Assembly: GCA_016197205.1 (NCBI GenBank)
Contig: JACPWG010000032.1
Coordinates: 1 to 64,000, forward strand
Direction: 5' to 3'
Length of the DNA: 64,000 nucleotides
Source: Planctomycetota bacterium
Lineage (GTDB): Bacteria; Planctomycetota; MHYJ01; WSZJ01; JACPWG01
The translations under genes and the position numbers were made by a program. Of this stretch, positions 9,077-18,200 are shown in pieces; within the stretch, counting starts at the first letter, position 1, and each line of letters opens with the position of its first letter. The notes beneath the pieces were generated by a model, which was given only the letters and a program-made list of their open reading frames with translations, made no database searches and was not told the origin of the DNA.

Positions 9077-9251
9077 CGCGGACACAGAATGAAAGCTATA
9101 CTAGGCAGTGGGTTGCGACCTAGCCCCGACGCGGCGACCTGCCAAACCGGCAGCGCAGGGACAAGCGCGGCAGAGGCGGGCTGGCCGGCGAGGGGAATTC
9201 TGCGCGCGGGAGCCGCGGGGACGAAGGCGCCCGAAGTGCGTCGACTGGCCG

Positions 9252-10922
9252 CTACTCGCGGGCGTCCGGCGCCGCCTGCGTCGCCCCCCCCGGCCCCCCG
9301 CGTAGCTCCTCGACGAGCCGCGCGTCCACACGCGCCTTCACCGTGCGCCGATCCAGCCCCAGCCGCCGTGAGGCCTCCTCGTAACTCCCGGCCTGCGCAT
9401 ACACGAGCGAACAGTACCGCCGCAACAGCTCGTCCGCGCTCAGCGTCCCTTCGGCCGCACCGCGCCACAGCCGCTCGCGCGTCCCGCCCCCCGCGCCGCC
9501 GGCCGGCGCGCCACTCGAGTCATGCGGGTCCGCCGCCGGCGGCAGATACTCGCGGCGAATCAGCACGTTTCGCACGCATTGCTCCAGCTCCCGCACGTTG
9601 CCCGGCCACGCATAGTCCGTTCCCAGCCGCTTCCCGATCCAGTCCTCCACCTCCGCCGCGAGTCCGTCCGCCTCCGCGTCCGCGCCGAGCATCCGGCGCG
9701 CGAGAAAGCGCACGAGGTTCCGCAGCTCCCCCGGCGATTCCCGAAGCTGCTCCCGCAGCGAAGGCGTCACGAGGATGTCCGAGCACAGCCGATAGTAAAA
9801 GTCCTCCCGGAATCGCCCGGCCCGCATCTCGCGCGCGAGGTCGCGGTTCGTCGCCGCGATGACCTTGCCATGGAAGCGCCGCGTCTCCGTGTCGCCGATC
9901 CGCTGGAACGTCCGCGCCTGCAGCACGCGCAGCAGCTTCACCTGGAGCGACGCGTCGAGGTCGCCGATCTCGTCGAGAAAGACGGTCCCCAGCGGCCGGC
10001 AGACCTCGAGCCAGCCTTTGCGATCGGCGCGCGCCCCCGTGAACGACCCGCGCATGTGACCGAAAAGCTCCGACTCGATCAGCGCCGGCGAGAGCGCGGA
10101 CAGGTTGAGCGCGTGAAAAGGTTCGGCGAACCCGTCGGCGAAAGCCTGCGTCCTCGGGTCGAACGGGATGAAGCGCGAGAGCCCGATGGCGCGCGCGACC
10201 AGTTCCTTGCCCGTGCCGGTCGGCCCGGTGACGAGCGTCGTGAGGTCCCCCATCTTGTCGAAGAGCGTCCGCCGGTAGCGGCGCATGTCGTGGGTGAACA
10301 TCGACTGCCACACGCCGGCGCGCAGCCGCGCGGTCGGCATCGAGCCGCCGGCGATGTGCGCGAAGAGCTGGTGGAAGGCGCGGCGGACCTGGAACAGGCA
10401 GGCGAAGACGTGCGCCGGCTCGAACGGGGTGGGGAGGCGGCCGGCCGCCGGCGCGAGGAGGCGCTCCGCGTCGCTCAGGTATTCACCGTAGAACCCCACG
10501 CGCGGCCGGGCGCCCGCGCGTTCGGGTGCGTGGAGGACGAGGTCCAGGAAGCGGCCTTCGAAGCGGTGGTAGAGGACGTAGAGGACCGCGTCCTCGAAGA
10601 GCTGCAGGTCCTCGGCTATCACGGGCGTCGCCGTCCGCGCCGGACTCCCGCCGCCCCCGCTGCGCGCGAGCCTCTCGCCGGCGCGCGCCACCAGGGCTTC
10701 CGCGCGGCGCCCCAGGGCCGCCACGTTCGGCGCCGGGCCGACCGCGTCCACCCGGAGGCTCCAGACCCCGTCCGACTCGACGAAATCCTCCCCGAGCACT
10801 TCCCGCTCGAAGGCGATCCGCTCGGGCAAAAACGGATTGCAGAAGGCCAGCTTCGACACCGCCTGCGCGAGGCGACGGTCGGAGGGCGTGAAAAGGGGGG
10901 GCGTGGTGCGAAGGGTAGTCAT
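9252..10922 (-). CDS. Sigma-54-dependent transcriptional activator
   Basis: 556 residues. The N-terminal 220 residues are an unassigned sensory region without a receiver or obvious PAS/GAF signature. The AAA+ domain follows: Walker A GPTGTGKE (about 233), the sigma-54-contact loop as GSFTGA in place of GAFTGA, Walker B VFLDEIGDL, and the arginine-finger region FREDFYYRL. The C-terminal helix-turn-helix is AGSYEEASRRLGLDRRTVKA. It remodels RNA polymerase-sigma-54 at -24/-12 promoters. ATG 10922 directly follows a perfect inverted repeat (10924-10938), suggesting self-control. It lies upstream of htpG on the same strand and divergent from the VIT/VWA gene; either could be its target. The Ala-to-Ser change in the loop is found in some functional activators. 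Confidence 0.88.
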   Translation of the reverse strand: MTTLRTTPPLFTPSDRRLAQAVSKLAFCNPFLPERIAFEREVLGEDFVESDGVWSLRVDAVGPAPNVAALGRRAEALVARAGERLARSGGGGSPARTATPVIAEDLQLFEDAVLYVLYHRFEGRFLDLVLHAPERAGARPRVGFYGEYLSDAERLLAPAAGRLPTPFEPAHVFACLFQVRRAFHQLFAHIAGGSMPTARLRAGVWQSMFTHDMRRYRRTLFDKMGDLTTLVTGPTGTGKELVARAIGLSRFIPFDPRTQAFADGFAEPFHALNLSALSPALIESELFGHMRGSFTGARADRKGWLEVCRPLGTVFLDEIGDLDASLQVKLLRVLQARTFQRIGDTETRRFHGKVIAATNRDLAREMRAGRFREDFYYRLCSDILVTPSLREQLRESPGELRNLVRFLARRMLGADAEADGLAAEVEDWIGKRLGTDYAWPGNVRELEQCVRNVLIRREYLPPAADPHDSSGAPAGGAGGGTRERLWRGAAEGTLSADELLRRYCSLVYAQAGSYEEASRRLGLDRRTVKARVDARLVEELRGGPGGATQAAPDARE

Positions 10923-10923
10923 A

Positions 10924-10938
10924 GTACATTAGATGTAC
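10924..10938. promoter_or_regulatory. Inverted repeat, candidate operator
   Basis: GTACAT-TAG-ATGTAC is a perfect 6-3-6 inverted repeat that begins one base before the start codon of the sigma-54 activator. A protein bound here would block initiation or translation of that gene, so autoregulation is the simplest reading. Confidence 0.5.
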
Positions 10939-11175
10939 AGTACCCAGCACAAAATGTCAAGCCGAGTCCGAACCGACCTCGACGGCCCCTCGCGGCGCCG
11001 GCCGCGGAAACCGCGGCGCGAAACGCCCCGGACCCACGTCCGGACTCGCCCGCCGGCCGTCCACCCCGTTCGCCGCCGACCCCCGCGCCGGACCGGCACG
11101 GGCTTCGCAAGACGCACTGCGTCATCGGGAAACCCACACGCTGGGCGCGGCTCGGCCGCTGTAGGAGGAAGGGTC

Positions 11176-13371
11176 ATGTGGTGCGCACGAGAAACGACCG
11201 CTCCCGGAATCGCCCGTCGACGCGGCGGGTGGCTGCTCGCCGGCGCCGCCGCGCTCGCCGCTCTCGCCGTGGGCGCGGGCAACGCGCAAGCGGCCGGCCT
11301 GCTCCTCGCCGACGGCGGCCTCGGCGGGGTGCTGGAGATCGAGGAGCACGCCGTCCACGTCACGGTCAACAACGGCATCGCCGTGACCGAGGTCGAACAG
11401 GTCTTCCACAACACCGAGAAGCGACAGGTGGAAGCGCTCTACGTCTTCCCCGTCCCGCGCGGCGCGTCGGTCGCCGAGTTCAGCATGTGGATCAACGGCA
11501 AGGAAATGGTCGGCGAAGTGGTCGAGAAGGAACGCGCCCGGCAGATCTACAACAGCTACAAGCAGCGGCGCCTGGACCCGGGGCTGCTCGAGCAGACGGA
11601 CTTCCGGACGTTCGAGATGCGGATCTTCCCGATCGCGCCCGACGCGCACCAGAAGGTCCGCCTCACCTACTATCAGGAGCTGGACACGGACCACGACTGG
11701 GCGACCTACGTGTACCCGCTCGCCACGGCGGCGCGCAAGGGGCTCGATACGCGCACGCGCGGCAAATTCGCCTTCTCGCTCGACGCGAAGTCCGAGGTGC
11801 CGATCGTCGCCATGGAGAGCCCGAGCCACCCCGACCGCTTCGTGCTCGCGAAGCACGCCCCGACCTACGCGCAGGCCAGCCTCGAGACGCGCGGCGGCGA
11901 CCTGGACCGCGACCTCGTCGTGGCCTTCCACCTCGCCCGCCCGCGCACGGGCCTCGACGTGATCGCCTCAAAGTCCTCGGGCGAGGACGGCTTCTTCTGC
12001 CTCACGCTCACCGCGGGCGAGGAGCTGGCCGCGAACGACCGCGGGATGGACTACGTCTTCGTGCTCGACATCTCCGGCAGCATGGAGGAGGACGGCAAGC
12101 TGCGCCTTTCGCGCGAATCCCTCGGCGCCTTCCTCAAGGGCCTCGGAAAGGACGACCGCTTCGACCTTGTGACCTTCAACGTGCAGCCGAACGCGCTTTT
12201 CCAATCGCTCCATGCCGTGAACGCGGAGTCGCAGGCGCAGGGCGCGAGCTTCCTCGCGTCGCAGCAGGCGCGCGGCGGCACGGTGCTCAACACGGCGCTC
12301 ACCGCGGCCTACCGGTACAAGGACGCGGACCGGCCGCTCAACGTGGTCGTGCTGAGCGACGGCCTCACCGAACAGAAGGACCGCGCGGAGCTGCTCTCGC
12401 TCATTCGCGCGCGCCCGGGCGGGACCCGCGTCTTCTGCATCGGCGTGGGGAACGACGTCAACCGGCCGCTCCTCGAACAGCTTGCGGAGGACGCCGGCGG
12501 CCTCGCGGCCTTCCTTTCCAGGGAGGACAATCTCGACCGGCAGGCGCAGGCCTTCCGCCGGAAGCTGCTCCGCCCGGCGGGCAGCAACCTGGAGATCGCC
12601 TTCGAAGGGGACCCGGTGTACGACGTGGAGCCGCGAAAGTTGCCGAACCTGTACCACGGCATGCCGGTCCGACTGTACGGCAGGTATCGAAAGGGCGGCC
12701 CGGTGAAGGTCCGGGTGCGCGCCGACCTCGGCAGCGGGGAGCTGAACCAGACGGTGGACCTCGACCTGCCCGAGAAGGACGGCGGGAACCCCGAAGTCGA
12801 GCGGATGTGGGCCTGGCACAAGGTCCAGCGGGTGCAGAAGGAAGCGGACCGCACCGGCTCGCGCGACGCGGTGATCCCGGAAATCGTCCGGCTCGGCGAA
12901 GGCTTCTCGATCGTGACGGAGTACACGTCCTTCCTGGTCCTGGAGAACGACGCGGAGTACCAGCGCTGGAAGATCGACCGTCGCAACTCGCTGCGGCTGG
13001 CGCGTGACCGGAAGGGCCGCGAGGAGCTGGACAAGCAGTTGGCCGCGCTCCGACAGAAGGCGGCGACGGAGCTCGGTCCGCAGGAGACCGCGAAGGTTGC
13101 GCCGGCGCCGGCAGCCCCGACGCCCGCGAGCGTACCCGTAGCCTCGCCCGTGAGAGCGCCGGCTGCTCCTACGCCGGCGCCCGCACCCACGCAGACCGCA
13201 CGACGGGGCGCGGACGTGCCCTGGAGCGGCGGCGGGGGCGGTGGTGGCGCACTCGACCCGATCAGCGGCAGCATCGCCCTCGGCTTGGCCGCGCTCGCGG
13301 CCGCGGCGCGGCGCAAAAAGCAGGGAAGCGCCGACAAGTCCCAGGACGAGGAGAAGAAGGATCCTTCGTAG
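11176..13371 (+). CDS. Secreted VIT/VWA-domain protein with Gly-rich C-terminal sorting-like tail
   Basis: 731 residues. The signal peptide ends near ANAQAAG (hydrophobic LLAGAAALAALAVGAG). A VIT (inter-alpha-trypsin-inhibitor type) domain lies at about 35-165 with NTEKRQVEALYVFPVP, then a von Willebrand A domain at about 285-460 with the metal-site motif DISGSMEEDG, followed by a beta-rich region. The C-terminus has an Ala/Pro linker, seven consecutive Gly, a hydrophobic stretch (SIALGLAALAAAA), RRKK and a short polar end. This matches the plan of GlyGly-CTERM sorting signals cut by rhombosortases, and a rhombosortase-like gene follows. The start is ATG 11176 with AGGAGG upstream; the earlier in-frame ATG at 10933 would add a basic non-secretory region. 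Likely an envelope protein; its ligand is unknown. Confidence 0.85.
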   Translation: MWCARETTAPGIARRRGGWLLAGAAALAALAVGAGNAQAAGLLLADGGLGGVLEIEEHAVHVTVNNGIAVTEVEQVFHNTEKRQVEALYVFPVPRGASVAEFSMWINGKEMVGEVVEKERARQIYNSYKQRRLDPGLLEQTDFRTFEMRIFPIAPDAHQKVRLTYYQELDTDHDWATYVYPLATAARKGLDTRTRGKFAFSLDAKSEVPIVAMESPSHPDRFVLAKHAPTYAQASLETRGGDLDRDLVVAFHLARPRTGLDVIASKSSGEDGFFCLTLTAGEELAANDRGMDYVFVLDISGSMEEDGKLRLSRESLGAFLKGLGKDDRFDLVTFNVQPNALFQSLHAVNAESQAQGASFLASQQARGGTVLNTALTAAYRYKDADRPLNVVVLSDGLTEQKDRAELLSLIRARPGGTRVFCIGVGNDVNRPLLEQLAEDAGGLAAFLSREDNLDRQAQAFRRKLLRPAGSNLEIAFEGDPVYDVEPRKLPNLYHGMPVRLYGRYRKGGPVKVRVRADLGSGELNQTVDLDLPEKDGGNPEVERMWAWHKVQRVQKEADRTGSRDAVIPEIVRLGEGFSIVTEYTSFLVLENDAEYQRWKIDRRNSLRLARDRKGREELDKQLAALRQKAATELGPQETAKVAPAPAAPTPASVPVASPVRAPAAPTPAPAPTQTARRGADVPWSGGGGGGGALDPISGSIALGLAALAAAARRKKQGSADKSQDEEKKDPS

Positions 13372-13469
13372 AGAAATTGCCCGGCCCCGCGACGACGCCG
13401 GAGGTCCGCGTTTGTCGTGCGGGGCCTCCGTCCGGCCCCGCAACGACGTGGGAGCATCGCTCCTCCCCA

Positions 13470-13622
13470 TTGTGGTGCAGGGCTTCCGCCCTGCACCCGC
13501 TCTCGCGCGGACGGTCGGAAGCATCTCCCCGCTCTCCTCTGGCATCGCGTCCGCACTCCGCGCGCCCGGTGGTTTCCACGCTGGTGGCCCCGTCGGTGCA
13601 GGGCGGAAGCCCTGCACCACAA
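13470..13622. repeat. Repeat family D, copy 1 (paired hairpins)
   Basis: Two inverted copies of a hairpin reading GTGCAGGG(C) ... GCCCTGCAC at 13475-13496 and 13596-13617, about 100 bp apart, flanked outside by GTG and CAC. The same arrangement, including the intervening CTCCCCGCT segment, recurs at 53765-53910. Single hairpins occur at about 14630-14652 and 58429-58452. Confidence 0.8.
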
Positions 13623-13699
13623 GGGCTTGCGGCTGGTGGAGGCGGACACCGGAAAGTTGGCCCCCTCCCGCCGTACGGAAACGCCTGCCCCGGCGGTGC

Positions 13700-13826
13700 G
13701 CCCATGGTGCGCGGGGTTCGAATCCCTATCGCACTCGGGGTTCGTAGGGGCACGGCGCTGCCGTGCCCACGAAGCGATGCAACCTTGTCGACCGCGAGTA
13801 CCTCGGGCGGCGATTTGAACCATGCC
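13700..13826. repeat. Repeat family E, copy 1, with shared flank motif
   Basis: A hairpin GTAGGGGCACGGCG/CTGCCGTGCCCAC at 13744-13772, preceded by GGGGTTCGAATCCC, which looks like a tRNA T-arm, and followed at 13814-13826 by TTTGAACCATGCC, a motif shared with the other elements. No full tRNA can be folded around it. Confidence 0.7.
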
Positions 13827-13877
13827 ACCTTTTTTTGCGCGCTCGATCGTCGCGCCGCTCCGAAAAGGGGCCCTGCC

Positions 13878-14489
13878 ATGAAGACCTTCCTGACGAACGC
13901 CTGGGCCCGCCTACGGGAAATACCCTACGTGTCGCTTCTCCTGGCCGCCGCGGCGGGCGCGCTCTTTCTCGCGCCTGCCGCCACGGCCGCACTGCAGTTC
14001 GAGCGCGCGGCTCTCGCCGCCGGCCAGGCCTGGCGCATCCTGACCTGCCACTGGACGCACTTCAACCTGGACCAGCTCGTCTGGAACGCGCTGCCGTTCG
14101 CCTTTCTCGGCGGCCTGTGCGAACGGGAGGACCGCCGCCGTTTCCTCGCGTGCCTCGCCGGGTCGGCGCTCCTCCTTCCGCTCGCGGTCTACGCGTTCGT
14201 GCCGACCGTCAAGCTCTACCGCGGCCTGTCAGGCGTCGATTCCGCGCTCTTCGCGCTGCTGTCGGCCTCGATTCTCCGAGAAAAAGTCGCGGCCCGGAGC
14301 TGGGGCTGGGTCGTCGCATGCGCCTGCGTGCTGGCCGGTTTCTTCGGGAAGGTCGTCTTCGAAATGGCGACGGGCGCGACCTTCTTCGTGGACAGCGCGG
14401 CGGCAGGCATGGTCCCGCTCCCGCTCGTACACGTACTCGGCGCGGCGATCGGGATCCTCGCGGGCGTCCCCAACAGGCGCTCCCGCTGA
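13878..14489 (+). CDS. rrtA: Rhombosortase-like rhomboid serine protease
   Basis: 203 residues with about six membrane segments, the small size typical of rhombosortases. Diagnostic segments are WRILTCHWTHFNLDQLVWNA (residues ~52-71; the His/Asn-rich loop and WN of the family), YRGLSGVDSALFALL (~115; nucleophile Ser in GLSG) and a late-helix His in PLPLVHVLGAAIG (~185), giving a Ser-His dyad. Rhombosortases cleave GlyGly-CTERM tails and help transfer proteins to the cell surface. The VIT/VWA protein ending 506 bp upstream carries a fitting tail, so it is the likely substrate. Start at ATG 13878 with AAAAGGGG upstream. The symbol follows the family name and is not proof of identical specificity. 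Confidence 0.8.
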   Translation: MKTFLTNAWARLREIPYVSLLLAAAAGALFLAPAATAALQFERAALAAGQAWRILTCHWTHFNLDQLVWNALPFAFLGGLCEREDRRRFLACLAGSALLLPLAVYAFVPTVKLYRGLSGVDSALFALLSASILREKVAARSWGWVVACACVLAGFFGKVVFEMATGATFFVDSAAAGMVPLPLVHVLGAAIGILAGVPNRRSR

Positions 14490-15228
14490 GTTCGCAAAAT
14501 GCGAAGGTGGTCGGCGATCGAGCGGCGATCGTCGAGCTGCTTCGCGCCGCGACGCCCGCCGAAGGCGCGGCCCCCCGCGCCCCGGTGACGGACCCCAGAG
14601 CCTTCCTGGCCGGCCTCGAGCCCTTGTGGTGCGGGGCTTCCGCCCCGCACCGTCGTGGCAACCGGCGTCGAAACCACGGAGTCCGTTGAGTGCGGGCGCG
14701 GCTCCCGCCGAAAGCAGGAAGGCGTTGGTGAGCACCGCACAACCCTCCCCCCGCACGCCCTTTCCCCGTTCACCAAGTGCGGAAGCGGTGTTGAAACGCC
14801 GTTGCCGCCGTTCGTAGTTCCGCCTTCAGGCGGCCCGTTGGCCGGCCAGGCATTGGACCACCGAGCCACCCGTCGAAGCCTGGATCGGACCTTCGCCGAC
14901 GGGCCTCCAGCCACCAATGATGCGCACGCAGCGTGCTCTCAGGCCAAATGAAGCAAGTCGATGCCTCGCGGCTCCTTGTCGAGCCATCGGATTGACGACC
15001 GACCCGACCGGCGATAGAATTGCCAGGGCCTGAAGGACGCGACAGCACGTCCCTCACGCAATGAGACTTGTACGTTGGAGCGCGGAGACGAAGCATGCCC
15101 GCCACGAATTGGCGGTCGCATGCCGACACGCGACATACCATGCGATCCGAGAAACCGGACGGCCTGCTACCCCTGTGACAGCGCATTCGCCCCGCCGCCG
15201 CCACCACCGCTGATGCGAGTCCAAACAC
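14490..15228. other. Gene-free stretch with hairpins
   Basis: It contains a family D hairpin (TGCGGGGC/GCCCCGCA at about 14630-14652) and a family H end (GTAGTTCCGCCTT at 14815). A short plus-strand patch near 14508-14620 (VVGDRAAIVELLRAATP in one frame) looks protein-like but has no start and no recognisable family; it may be a gene remnant. The last 200 bp before the NACHT gene are less GC-rich and may hold its promoter. Confidence 0.4.
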
Positions 15229-18200
15229 ATGGGTGAACAGCGGGACCCGACGGCCCCCACGTCTTCCTCGGCCCGGCCCGGCCGTGAGGATGAGTGTCTC
15301 CGTGCCGCGGTCCTCACCGCGCTCCCGGTCGAGTTCCAGGCGGTCCGCGCGCACCTCCGCGACGTGCGGGAGGTCGTCCATCCGAAGGGGACGATCTACC
15401 AGGTCGGCCGCTTTGAAGCATCGACCGGCGCGTGGGAGGTCGCGCTGCTCCAGACCGGCGCGGGAAGCGAGCGAGCGGCCCAGGAGTCGGAGCGCGTGCT
15501 GGCCACCTTCGAGCCGCGCGTCGCGTTCTTCGTCGGCGTCGCCGGTGGCCTCAAGGACGTTCGGCTCGGCGACGTGGTCGCGGCGACGAAGGTCTACGGC
15601 TACGAGTCCGGCAAAGCCGGGCGCGTGTTCCAGCCGCGCCCGGAGGTCGGGCGCTCGCACTATCGACTGGAGACGAGGGCGCGCGCCGTCGCCGGCGCCG
15701 CGGATTGGCGGGCGCGATGCCGCGCGACGGCGACGGCGACGGCGACGGTTAAGGGCCGCAAGTCGAAAGCCCTGCCCGAGCCGCGTGCCTTCGTCGCGCC
15801 GATCGCGGCCGGCGCCAAGGTCGTCGCCGATCGACGCGGACCCGTCTTCCGCTTTCTGCGCGAACAGTACGGCGATGCCCTTGCCGTGGAGATGGAGGGG
15901 GCCGGCTTCCTCGAAGCCGCGCACGCGAACCCGGAGGTCCAGGCGCTTGTCGTCCGCGGCATCTCGGACCTCATCGACGGCAAGCCGAAAAGCGACGCCG
16001 AAGGCTGGCAAGAGATCGCGGCACGCCACGCCGCTGCCTTCGCCTTCGAGCTGCTCGCCACGCTGGACGCGGCGCCCGCCGGCGACCCGACCGCGCGACC
16101 GACCACCGCCGCGCCTGCGTCCGCGACCACGTCCGCCCCCGCGACTTCGACGGCCGCGAGCCCGGTCCCTCCGCCGCTCCGCGTGCGCGTGCTGGCCACC
16201 GACCTCGACCTGGGCGAGGCGCGCACCCAGGTCGCGGAGCACCTGCGGCGCGCGCTCGGCGTCGTCGCCGAGGAAGGTCCGTGCGCCGGCGAGACGCAGG
16301 AGGCCGGCCCCGCAGACTTCACCATCCTCCTCCAGGGCTGGTGCTGGGAGGGGGGACACGCGGCCGCCGCGTGGCAGTCGGCGGACGCGGATGCGCGCGT
16401 GGCCTTGGTGTCCGAGGAGGCGAGCAAGTGGCCGCCACGCACTCAGACCGAGTGGTCAGCGAATGAGGAGGTGAGGCGGTTCCGCGCGGGGCTCGCGGCG
16501 CCGAGCATCTTCGTCGCGCCCGCGGAGCTGCCTGAGCGGGCCGCAGTCGCGGTCGGCGAGTTCTTGCGGCGGCGGCCAGGCGGGGCCGGCGCGGACGCGG
16601 CGGGCTTCCACGACTGGGAGCTGCGGTATCTCTCGTTCTGCCTACCCGCGTGGGAACGCGGTCGCACCGGGACCTACGAGCCGGTCGAAGCCGGCCGGCC
16701 CGGGAAGCCCGGGGGCTACATGACGCAGGTCGAGGAGGTCTACCGGCCCGACCTCTACGTGCCCTTGGACGGGGACTGCGCAGTCTGGGTGCTCGACGCG
16801 GACGGCCGAGCCCATCGCCGGCCCGAATTCGTCGAGGCGTCGAAGGAGCGCTCATCCCGGAAGCTGCCGGCTCCAGCCGAGGTGGCCGAAGGCGCCGGGC
16901 GCGCACCGCTCGCACGCTGGGTCTCCGCGTCCGAGCTGCCCCGCGTCGTGCTCCTCGGAGACCCGGGCTGCGGCAAGACGGTCTTCCTGACGCGGCTCGC
17001 CGCCACGCTGGCGCACGCGTGCCTGGGCCGGCCGCTCGCGCTGGAGGCGCCGACGTGGAAGGGGCTGGAGCGGCCCGGCGGCGGCCTTCTGATACCTCTG
17101 ATGCTCGAAGCGACGCAGCTCGCGCCGCAGGCCGGCCGTGGGGTGCCCGGCCTTGTCTCCGCGGTGCAACAGTCGCTGCGTCGCGGGGGCGGGACTGTCC
17201 CCGCCGCGACCGACCTGGAGCAAGGGCTGGCCGCCGGTCGGTATTTGCTGCTCGTGGACGGGTGGGACGAGGTCGCGGACGCCGCGGCGCGCGCCGGTCT
17301 GCTGGACGCGCTCAAGGGGCTTGCCGCTCCCGAGGCCTGCCCGCGCACGCGGATGCTCCTCGCGACGCGCACGGCCCGCTACACCCACGATGCGACCTTC
17401 GCCCCGCAGTTCGAGGTCGTCCGCGCGGACCCCCTAAGCCCCGAGCAGGCGGGCCGTCTGTGCGAGGCGTGGACCCGGCGGCCCGGGTCGCCCGCGGCAA
17501 ACGCCGAAGGGCTGCAGGCCGCGGTTCTTGGGTTGGAGGAGCGCATCGTGGCGGCTGGCGCGGAGCGGACGCTGGTCGAAAACCCGCTCCTCCTCACGGC
17601 CGTGTGCCTGGTCCATGAAAAGCACGGACATTTGCCGAACGATCGCGCGCGCCTCTGCGACCTGCTCGTGAGCGAGCTGTGCCGTTCGCGGCGCTCCGAG
17701 GACCCGACGCGACCGGGTTGGCGGCTGGACGAGGCGGGGAAGCGCCTCCTCCTGGAGAGGATCGCGCTCGGGATGCAGGAAGCGGGTGCGCAGGCGTGGC
17801 CGGAGTCGCGCGCGGTGGAGATGGCGCTCCCTGGCGTGCCGGTCGACGAGGCGTCGCGCGCCGACCGCGCGGCGCGCCACCTACACTGGGCCGCCGAGCA
17901 CACCGGGCTTTTGCGGTTCGAGGCGGCGGAAGGCTCGGGCGCTCAAGTGCGGTTCTGGCACCGGCTCTTCCGCGAGTACCTTGCGGCGTCGGGGCTGGCG
18001 CGGGGAAACCTCACGGTCGAGTCCATTGTGGAAAAGCTCGTAAGCGATGGGCGCGGCGTCGATCCCTTCTGGGAGGACGTGCTGCGCCTGCTCCCGGGTG
18101 TCCAAGGGGGACAGGAGCGTGCGGAGGCGTGCATCGCGGCGCTGTGGCGGGCGGCGGACGCGCAGCCCGCGCGGCGCGGGCGTTTCCTGGGTCTTGCCGC

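Noticed and set aside
9522..13007. 1161-residue plus-strand frame
   Set aside because: It runs antisense through the sigma-54 activator and out of frame through the VIT/VWA gene; both are clearly supported in other frames.
13715..13745. Possible tRNA gene because of GGGGTTCGAATCCC
   Set aside because: No acceptor, D or anticodon arms can be formed with the surrounding bases; it is part of a repeat.
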